Shown: positions 58,990 through 64,000 of the stretch, in pieces
Numbering within the stretch: position 1 is the stretch's first letter
Layout: the number at the start of each line of letters is the position of its first letter
Source: Ardenticatenaceae bacterium
Lineage (GTDB): Bacteria; Chloroflexota; Anaerolineae; Promineifilales; Promineifilaceae
Length of the DNA: 64,000 nucleotides
Reading direction: 5' to 3'
Assembly (NCBI GenBank): GCA_020634395.1
Contig: JACKBU010000011.1
Location: 67,415-131,414, forward strand
Position numbers and translations under genes: made by a program
Notes under the pieces: generated by a model
Databases searched by the model: none
The model's input: the letters and a program-made list of their open reading frames with translations, nothing else
Told to the model about the DNA's origin: nothing

Positions 58990-61707
58990 TTTAATTCACT
59001 CCTGCAAACAAAACTGTATATGCCCCCCTCGCGGCCCAATTGGGTGGCCCGGCCGCGGCTGCTGGCCAGGCTAAAAACGAACCCCCACACCAAACTTGTT
59101 CTCGTTTCTGCTCCGGCCGGCTACGGCAAAACCACGCTGGTCACCACCTGGCTGCGGCAGCAGGAGGGCCTGAAGATTTGTTGGCTGTCGCTAGATGAAG
59201 ATGACAGCGATCCGCAACAGTTCTTTCGTTACCTGGTAGAGGCGGTACGGCCGTTGCCCGGCATTCAATCCCAGCTATCCCAACTGCTGCAATCCAACCA
59301 GGCCATCCCCGCCAAAACGATGATGAAAGCGCTCGTGCACGATTTAGCGGCCGTCTCTGCGCCGTTCATCCTCGTCCTCGACGATTACCACGCCCTTGAT
59401 TCAGCGGCGGTCGATGACGCCTTGGCCACCCTGCTAGACCTGATGCCGCCGCAGATGACCCTGATCATGACCAGCCGCAGCGATCCGGGCTTCCCGATTT
59501 CGCGGCTGCGGGCGCGCGGCGAACTTTTGGAACTGCGCGCCGATGATCTGCGCTTCACCGAGCTAGAAACGGCCCAGTTTTTGCAGGAAACGATGGGACT
59601 GACCCTGCTGCCGGAGCAGATCGCTGCGCTGGAGGCGCGCACGGAAGGCTGGATTGCCGGGCTGCAAATGGCCGCCCTTTCGCTGCAAAATCGGGCCAGC
59701 GGCGACGTGGCCAGCTTCGTCCATACCTTCACCGGCAGCCACCGCTTTGTACTCGATTATTTGGTTGAAGAAACCCTTCAACAGCAGCCCGAAATCGTCC
59801 GTTCTTTTCTGCTGTCGACGTCAATTCTCGACCGGCTGTGCGGGCCGCTGTGTGATGCTGTTCTTGAGCGAGAAGGCAGTCAGACCGTGCTGGAAACACT
59901 GGAGCGCGACAATCTGTTTGTGGTGCCGCTGGACGACAAACGGATATGGTATCGCTATCACCACCTGTTTGCCGACGTGCTGCGGGCGCATGCCGAAACG
60001 GTGCTGCCTGATCCAAGCGCTGCCCTGCATCGACGGGCCAGCCAATGGTACGCCGAGCTTGGTTCGCCAGCCGATGCCTTTCGCCACGCAATGGCTGCTG
60101 AAGATTACGAGCAAGCAGCGGCGCTGGCCGAACTGGCCTGGCGCTCTATGGACAGGCGTTACCAGTCGGGTATCTGGTTAAGTTGGGTAAAGGCTGTGCC
60201 AGACGAGTTGGTCCGCATGCGCCCCGTGCTAAGTGCGGAGTACGCCTGGGCATTGTTAGACAGCGGCGAGATGGAGGCGGCCGAGGTCCGCTTGCAGGAT
60301 GCGGAACGGTGGTTGGAAACGGATGGACAATCCCCAGAATCACCAGACGAGATGGTTGTGGTATCCGAAGCGGAGTTTGGAGCGCTGCCAACGACTATCG
60401 CCAATGCGCGGGCTTATCTGGCGCAGGCCCTGGGCGACGTGCCCGGCACCGTGAAATATGCCCGGAGGGCACTCGAACTTCCATTTGATGGTGATTATTT
60501 CGGACGCGGCCTTTCGGCTCTGCTTTTGGGATTTGCCTATTGGGGCAGCGGGAACCTGGAATCAGCCCAGAAGGCGGTCTCTGATGCCGTGTCGGATATG
60601 TGGACAGCCGGAAATATCCCCTTTGCTATCAGTTTTACATCTTACCTGGCAGACATTCTGCTGGCTCAAGGTTGTCTTCATGAGGCGATCAGGACTTACG
60701 AACATGCATTAACGCAGGCCACGGAGCAGAGTGAGATAGAGGTGGGAGAAACGGCCGTTCTCCACCTGGGATTGAGCGAGCTGTATCACGAACTGAATGA
60801 CATGGAAACCGCTTTGTCGCATCTTCGGCGCAGCGAGGAGTTGGGCGAACAAATTGCCTTCCCTCCCTGGTATCGTCATTGGTCTCGTGCCCAGGTACGT
60901 ATAAAAACAGCCCAAGGCGACCTGGACGGCGCTCTGGAAATCCTGAATGAAGCCAAGCGCCTTTATTTCCGCCACCCTGTCCCGGATGTGCGTTCTGTAG
61001 CGGCGCTGCGGGCGCGGGTATGGATCTTGCAGGGGAATTTGACGGATGCTTTGGCCTGGACTCAGGCGCAAGGGATTTCTGCGGCCGACGAGCTTAGCTA
61101 CCGGCGTGAATTTGAACATATCACATTGGCGCGGCTGCTCATCGCTCGTTATCGGCAAGATAAGGTCGAAACGGCCGTTCACGAAGCCGCGGATTTATTG
61201 ACAAGACTGCTGCCGGCAGCAGAAGCCGGGAACCGGACAGGCAGCCTGATCGAAATATTAATGCTGCAAGCGCTGGCGCACGCGGCACAAGGCGACGTAG
61301 ATGCTGCGCTTGCACCTTTAGAACATGCCCTCGCTTTGGCAGTTTCAGAGGGCTACGTACGTCTCTTTGTCGATGAAGGTCCGCCGATGGCGGCGCTTTT
61401 GCAAAAGTTGAAGAAAGTAGACGAAAGACAGGGTCAATATATCGATCAATTGCTGTCCGCTTTTGACGAGCCGGACACTCAACCTTCTCCTTTCACCCCT
61501 CAGCCTTTAATTGATCCCCTCAGCGAGCGTGAGCTGGAGATTTTGCAGCTCATTGCCGCCGGGCTGAAGAACAAAGAGATTGCCGAGAAGCTGTTCATCA
61601 GCCTGAACACGGTGCTCTATCACAACAAGAATATCTACAGCAAGCTGGGCGTCAGCAAACGCGCCTTGGCCATCGCCAGGGCCAGAGAACTCGCCTTGAT
61701 TCAGTAG
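58987..61707 (+). CDS. MalT-type LuxR-family ATP-dependent transcriptional activator
   Basis: A 906-residue regulator. It opens with LLQTKLYMPPSRPNWVARPR and the STAND ATPase (Walker A SAPAGYGKTTL, about 38-48; Walker B PFILVLDDYHAL). A winged-helix and long TPR-like region fill the middle (about 330-800). A LuxR/GerE helix-turn-helix ends the protein (DPLSERELEILQLIAAGLKN then IAEKLFISLNTVLYHNKNI). Members bind a ligand plus ATP and activate target operons. It is divergent from the GH3 and MFS genes, which are natural candidate targets. Initiation is at GTG, probably without a leader. Confidence 0.9.
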   Translation: MFNSLLQTKLYMPPSRPNWVARPRLLARLKTNPHTKLVLVSAPAGYGKTTLVTTWLRQQEGLKICWLSLDEDDSDPQQFFRYLVEAVRPLPGIQSQLSQLLQSNQAIPAKTMMKALVHDLAAVSAPFILVLDDYHALDSAAVDDALATLLDLMPPQMTLIMTSRSDPGFPISRLRARGELLELRADDLRFTELETAQFLQETMGLTLLPEQIAALEARTEGWIAGLQMAALSLQNRASGDVASFVHTFTGSHRFVLDYLVEETLQQQPEIVRSFLLSTSILDRLCGPLCDAVLEREGSQTVLETLERDNLFVVPLDDKRIWYRYHHLFADVLRAHAETVLPDPSAALHRRASQWYAELGSPADAFRHAMAAEDYEQAAALAELAWRSMDRRYQSGIWLSWVKAVPDELVRMRPVLSAEYAWALLDSGEMEAAEVRLQDAERWLETDGQSPESPDEMVVVSEAEFGALPTTIANARAYLAQALGDVPGTVKYARRALELPFDGDYFGRGLSALLLGFAYWGSGNLESAQKAVSDAVSDMWTAGNIPFAISFTSYLADILLAQGCLHEAIRTYEHALTQATEQSEIEVGETAVLHLGLSELYHELNDMETALSHLRRSEELGEQIAFPPWYRHWSRAQVRIKTAQGDLDGALEILNEAKRLYFRHPVPDVRSVAALRARVWILQGNLTDALAWTQAQGISAADELSYRREFEHITLARLLIARYRQDKVETAVHEAADLLTRLLPAAEAGNRTGSLIEILMLQALAHAAQGDVDAALAPLEHALALAVSEGYVRLFVDEGPPMAALLQKLKKVDERQGQYIDQLLSAFDEPDTQPSPFTPQPLIDPLSERELEILQLIAAGLKNKEIAEKLFISLNTVLYHNKNIYSKLGVSKRALAIARARELALIQ

Positions 61708-61718
61708 CTGATTAGACT

Positions 61719-61741
61719 GGTCCAATCTCCAAGATTGGACC
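61719..61741. terminator. Palindromic hairpin after the LuxR-family gene
   Basis: GGTCCAATCT and AGATTGGACC form a 10-bp perfect stem with a 3-nt loop, 11 bp past the stop codon. No T tract follows, so termination is likely weak or it is a dispersed palindrome. Confidence 0.5.
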
Positions 61742-61753
61742 CATCTTGACACC

Positions 61754-61810
61754 ACCTACAGTTTTTCCTCCCGAAGACCTACAGTTTTTACCCCACCATA
61801 ACCACAGTTT
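61754..61810. repeat. Three direct repeats (iteron-like) before the small orphan gene
   Basis: ACCTACAGTTTTT occurs at 61754-61766 and again at 61777-61789, and a partial copy ACCACAGTTT lies at 61801-61810. The spacing of 23 and 24 bp is about two helical turns, as expected of a protein-binding array. Confidence 0.5.
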
Positions 61811-61851
61811 CCTGTGGGGATTTGTGCTGCCGCTTCGCGTAAGCTTACAGC

Positions 61852-62082
61852 ATGATGAACGACAGCACAGGCAAGCACAGCCGGTACGAATTTGAAGTTG
61901 AGGGCCATCTGGATGAACGCTGGCAGGAATGGTTTGAGGAATTCACGCTCACCCACACGGCAGACGGCCGTACCCTTCTTACCGGCCCCATCCGCGACCA
62001 GGCCGCGCTGCACGGTGTGCTGAAGAAAATCAATAACCTGGGCTTAACCCTCATTTCGGTCAATCCCCAACATTTGTTTTAG
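61852..62082 (+). CDS. Small protein of unknown function
   Basis: A 76-residue protein that I do not assign to a named family. It reads as one compact alpha/beta domain: RYEFEVEGHLDERWQEWFEE, a short strand turn TLTHTADGRTLLTGPI, and the helix-strand end DQAALHGVLKKINNLGLTLI. The length, charge balance and sharp ends suggest a real gene, and similar short proteins recur in Chloroflexota genomes as I recall them. No strong ribosome site precedes the two ATGs (61852, 61855). It lies after a direct-repeat array that may control it. Confidence 0.6.
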   Translation: MMNDSTGKHSRYEFEVEGHLDERWQEWFEEFTLTHTADGRTLLTGPIRDQAALHGVLKKINNLGLTLISVNPQHLF

Positions 62083-62121
62083 GACCACCGGAAAAGCTGC
62101 ACAGACCAAATTGTTAACTCT

Positions 62122-62171
62122 GTAGCCGCGCTTTCTTGGCGCGCAGGACGCGGATGGGAATCTGCGGCTAC
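62122..62171. repeat. Hairpin in the leader of the DUF4386-like gene
   Basis: GTAGCCGC (62122-62129) and GCGGCTAC (62164-62171) pair around a 34-nt internal segment rich in GCGC. It lies 42 bp before the next start codon and may be a dispersed palindrome or a leader structure. Confidence 0.5.
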
Positions 62172-62213
62172 GAAACTTTTATTCGGCCATTAGAAAAATA
62201 AGGAGATGAAAAC

Positions 62214-62891
62214 ATGAGTAAGTTACAGAAGTGGGGCGGCGCGGCCGCATTGTACGAAGCATTGGCCTACATTATTGGATTCGTTGGCTTTATCGCCGTG
62301 GTGAACGTGGGCGGCATTGCCGACCCGCTGGAAAAAGTGGCGGCGATTGTCGAGAACCAGGGGCTGCTGACGGCCCTGCATCTGGTCGTCTACGTCGCCT
62401 GGGGCGCGGCGCTGGTGGTGCTTTCCCTGGCGCTGCATGAACGGCTAGACGGCCGTGCCTCCCCCCTGGCCCGCACTGCCACCGCCTTCGGCATTATCTG
62501 GTCGGTGCTGGTGATTGCCAGCGGCATGATCTACAACGTGGGCATGGAAACGGTTGCCGGCCTGCAAGCCAGCAATCCAGAACTGGCGGCTACCGTCTGG
62601 CTGGCGATTGAGTCCGTCTTTAATGGGCTGGGCGGCGGCGTGGAAGTGGTGGGCGGCATCTGGGTGTTGCTGCTGAGCGTGGCGGGTTTGCGCAACGGCC
62701 GTTTGCCCCGCCTCTTCAACTATTTTGGCTTCCTCGTTGGGGCCGCCGGTGTGGTCAGCGTGGTGCCCGCCCTGAGCGAAATCAGTGCCAGCATCTTTGG
62801 TCTGACCCAGATTGTCTGGTTCGCCTGGCTGGGTATTGCCCTGCTGCGCCGGCCAGTGGCCGCGATACAGAGCGTGGCAGCGCCAGCATAA
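62214..62891 (+). CDS. DUF4386-like integral membrane protein
   Basis: A 225-residue protein with six predicted membrane helices, among them YEALAYIIGFVGFIAVVNV near the start, LLTALHLVVYVAWGAALVVL, VWLAIESVFNGLGGGVEVVG and FGFLVGAAGVVSVVPAL. The conserved-looking pattern of small residues and the Gly-rich central helix resemble the DUF4386 family. Its function is unknown. AAGGAGATG gives a clear ribosome site. It is followed by a strong palindrome and another membrane protein gene in the same direction. Confidence 0.75.
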   Translation: MSKLQKWGGAAALYEALAYIIGFVGFIAVVNVGGIADPLEKVAAIVENQGLLTALHLVVYVAWGAALVVLSLALHERLDGRASPLARTATAFGIIWSVLVIASGMIYNVGMETVAGLQASNPELAATVWLAIESVFNGLGGGVEVVGGIWVLLLSVAGLRNGRLPRLFNYFGFLVGAAGVVSVVPALSEISASIFGLTQIVWFAWLGIALLRRPVAAIQSVAAPA

Positions 62892-62898
62892 CCCCCGA

Positions 62899-62929
62899 GA
62901 CCTGACTGGTCTACCCAACCAGTCAGGTC
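62899..62929. repeat. Perfect 12-bp palindromic hairpin
   Basis: GACCTGACTGGT (62899-62910) and ACCAGTCAGGTC (62918-62929) enclose a 7-nt loop. It starts 7 bp past the stop codon. Without a T tract it looks more like a dispersed intergenic palindrome than a classical terminator. Confidence 0.7.
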
Positions 62930-63060
62930 AGGCAATACTCCTTCCCATACTTTCGTGTCTATACGGCAATACCAGGCACTTGATATGCTGGAACCCTGTG
63001 AAAATGCCAACGGCGCGGCAAAAGTGAATGAGCCGGGCCATAGAAATATGGAGAAACACC

Positions 63061-63534
63061 ATGTCCCAAGTGCAAGAAACCATAAATCAGTCCGAAAATG
63101 CTTTGAGCACCATTTCTTTCCAACAAAAGAGCACCGCCCTTTCTTTGATTATTACCGGCAGCGCCACCGCCTATTACATTGCCAACATGTGGCCCATGCG
63201 CCCCATCGCCCTGGCCAACGACATTATCCCGCAAGGCTATGGCAGCCTGCTTCTAACCACGCTGGCCCTGATTATTGTGGCCGAAGTAATCCTGCAAATT
63301 GTGCTGGTGATCGGCGCCGGGTCGGCCCCGGCCGCGCTGGCGCATGAAAAGCAGGCGGCGCTGAAAGCGCGGCGCAACGCCTACGGTGTGCTGGCTTTCG
63401 GGGCCTTGGCCGCCATTGGCTCCGTCTTCCTGGAAGAATTGACGCCTTTCTGCACGGCAAACCTGGCCTTTTTAGGGCTGGCTTTTGCCGAAATCGTGAA
63501 GTTTGGCTCGCAGCTTTTTTACGCCCGGCGGTAA
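63061..63534 (+). CDS. Four-helix membrane protein of unknown function
   Basis: A 157-residue integral membrane protein with a polar N-terminus (QVQETINQSENALST) and four helices (LSLIITGSATAYYIANMW, LLLTTLALIIVAEVILQIVL, YGVLAFGALAAIGSVFL and ANLAFLGLAFAEIVKFGSQL). No named family was recognised. TGGAGA six bases before ATG 63061 supports this start over an upstream ATG at 63028. It lies between the DUF4386-like gene and an alpha/beta hydrolase gene and may share their transcript. Confidence 0.72.
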   Translation: MSQVQETINQSENALSTISFQQKSTALSLIITGSATAYYIANMWPMRPIALANDIIPQGYGSLLLTTLALIIVAEVILQIVLVIGAGSAPAALAHEKQAALKARRNAYGVLAFGALAAIGSVFLEELTPFCTANLAFLGLAFAEIVKFGSQLFYARR

Positions 63535-63536
63535 GG

Positions 63537-63567
63537 GGAGATTAGAGATTAACGGTCTCCAATCTCC
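63537..63567. repeat. Intergenic inverted repeat
   Basis: GGAGATTAGAGA (63537-63548) pairs with TCTCCAATCTCC (63556-63567) through one wobble. It begins 3 bp after the stop codon and has no T tract. Confidence 0.6.
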
Positions 63568-63607
63568 AAAACATTCCGACGAAATTGGCAAGAAGGAAAA
63601 ACACCTC

Positions 63608-64000
63608 ATGAAAAAATTCTGGCGCATTGCCCTGATTTCCACGGCCGTTGCCGCCATCGTCTACTTCGGCGCAGCCCTCATCCTCACCTTTTGGCCCGCT
63701 GACCTAACCTTTGCCGTGGACCCATTCCCGGTGGCCGAGCACAGCACCGCCGAGTTCACCCCGCAGCAGTACACCATGCGGGACGGCGAAACCTTGTTCG
63801 CCCGCCGCTTCTCGGCCGACTCGGCCGACACGATTCTGCTGCTGCACGGCGTCACTTCGGACAGCGGGGCGTTCAACGGCACTGCCCAGATGCTGCGCCA
63901 GATCAGCGGCGCGGAGGTGATTGCGCTTGATTTGCGCGGTCACGGGCAGTCCGGCGGCACGCCGGGGGACGTGGCCTACATCGGCCAGTACGAAGCGGAC
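63608..64000 (+). CDS. Alpha/beta hydrolase (partial, runs off the window)
   Basis: The frame opens at ATG 63608 behind AAGAAGGAAAAA and continues past the window end, giving 131 residues. It has an N-terminal anchor (KKFWRIALISTAVAAIVYFG), then the start of an alpha/beta-hydrolase domain: YTMRDGETLFARRF, oxyanion-type TILLLHGVTSDSG and the turn ALDLRGHGQSGG. This layout fits the monoacylglycerol-lipase/Hydrolase_4 group. The nucleophile Ser elbow lies beyond the window. It would act outside or at the membrane on esters. Confidence 0.85.
   Translation, partial: MKKFWRIALISTAVAAIVYFGAALILTFWPADLTFAVDPFPVAEHSTAEFTPQQYTMRDGETLFARRFSADSADTILLLHGVTSDSGAFNGTAQMLRQISGAEVIALDLRGHGQSGGTPGDVAYIGQYEAD

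Larger units (their letters stand above)
462..63649. repeat. Highly iterated palindrome ACGGCCGT across the whole window
   Basis: The octamer ACGGCCGT is found about 140 times by hand count (for example 462, 921, 1559, 1730, 2090, 2329, 2461, 2714, 44457, 51708, 52560 and 63642). It lies mostly inside genes, in all reading frames, where it reads as Thr-Ala-Val, Asn/Asp-Gly-Arg or Arg-Pro. A random sequence of this length and composition should hold about two. Confidence 0.92.

Overview
The window is a high-GC bacterial chromosome segment, most likely from a member of the Chloroflexota (Anaerolineae or Ardenticatenia type). That assignment is an inference from gene content: MalT-like and BTAD-type giant ATPase regulators, an archaeal-type cupin phosphoglucose isomerase, two-subunit transketolase, many Gfo/Idh/MocA and TIM-barrel sugar enzymes, a DUF123 nuclease and lipoproteins. 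No rRNA, tRNA, CRISPR array, IS element or phage gene was seen. The palindromic octamer ACGGCCGT occurs about 140 times by hand count, where about two are expected. It behaves like the cyanobacterial HIP1 signature and is the most striking genome-scale feature.

Layout. 0.3-7.5 kb (+): secreted tandem fasciclin protein; HAD phosphatase, ROK sugar kinase and DUF123 nuclease; an M23 lipoprotein read from a probable leaderless mRNA; a membrane-bound MutS-like ATPase. 7.5-14.4 kb: BioF/KBL-type aminotransferase (-), ICMT-like methyltransferase (+), a Fur-CbiM-CbiQ-CbiO cobalt/nickel uptake operon (-), a DUF1786 protein (-) and a copper chaperone PCuAC (+) behind a promoter with an overlapping palindrome. 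14.4-22.3 kb (-): a 1076-aa SARP/BTAD regulator, then an ABC exporter, zinc-finger, solute-binding protein and glycerate 2-kinase operon. 22.5-24.6 kb (+): SecG and a family-5 peptide-binding protein.

24.8-55.5 kb is one large carbohydrate catabolic island with two divergent arms, each headed by its own GntR/HutC regulator. The leftward arm (44.3 to 24.8 kb) runs GntR, TIM-barrel isomerase, Gfo/Idh dehydrogenase, ketose-3-epimerase-like protein, a complete Rbs/Mgl-type ABC importer, two paired TIM-barrel isomerases, FGGY kinase, Gfo/Idh dehydrogenase, zinc alcohol dehydrogenase, phosphotriesterase-like lactonase, cupin phosphoglucose isomerase, hydroxyacid dehydrogenase, AroE-like dehydrogenase and a fucose-isomerase-like protein. 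The rightward arm (44.5 to 55.5 kb) runs GntR, PfkB kinase, transketolase N and C subunits, a COG4091 oxidoreductase with SAF domain, a 2-oxo-acid dehydrogenase E1 alpha/E1 beta/E2, a TIM-barrel isomerase, a cupin and a Gfo/Idh dehydrogenase. The expected logic is uptake, oxidation to a lactone and opening, isomerisation and phosphorylation, transketolase cleavage and oxidative decarboxylation. The substrate is not identifiable from sequence; a branched or rare sugar such as apiose is one hypothesis. Candidate operators for both regulators can be read directly.

55.6-64 kb: MFS efflux pump (-) and GH3 glycosidase (-), a MalT-type LuxR regulator (+, probably leaderless), a small conserved-looking orphan protein, two membrane proteins and the start of an alpha/beta hydrolase cut by the window edge. 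Intergenic gaps, mainly inside the sugar island, hold several families of short-period inverted repeats (TTGGTTAGTTTG, CACGGAG and AATCCGCAATCC types) that form hairpins and in places supply stop codons or C-terminal codons.
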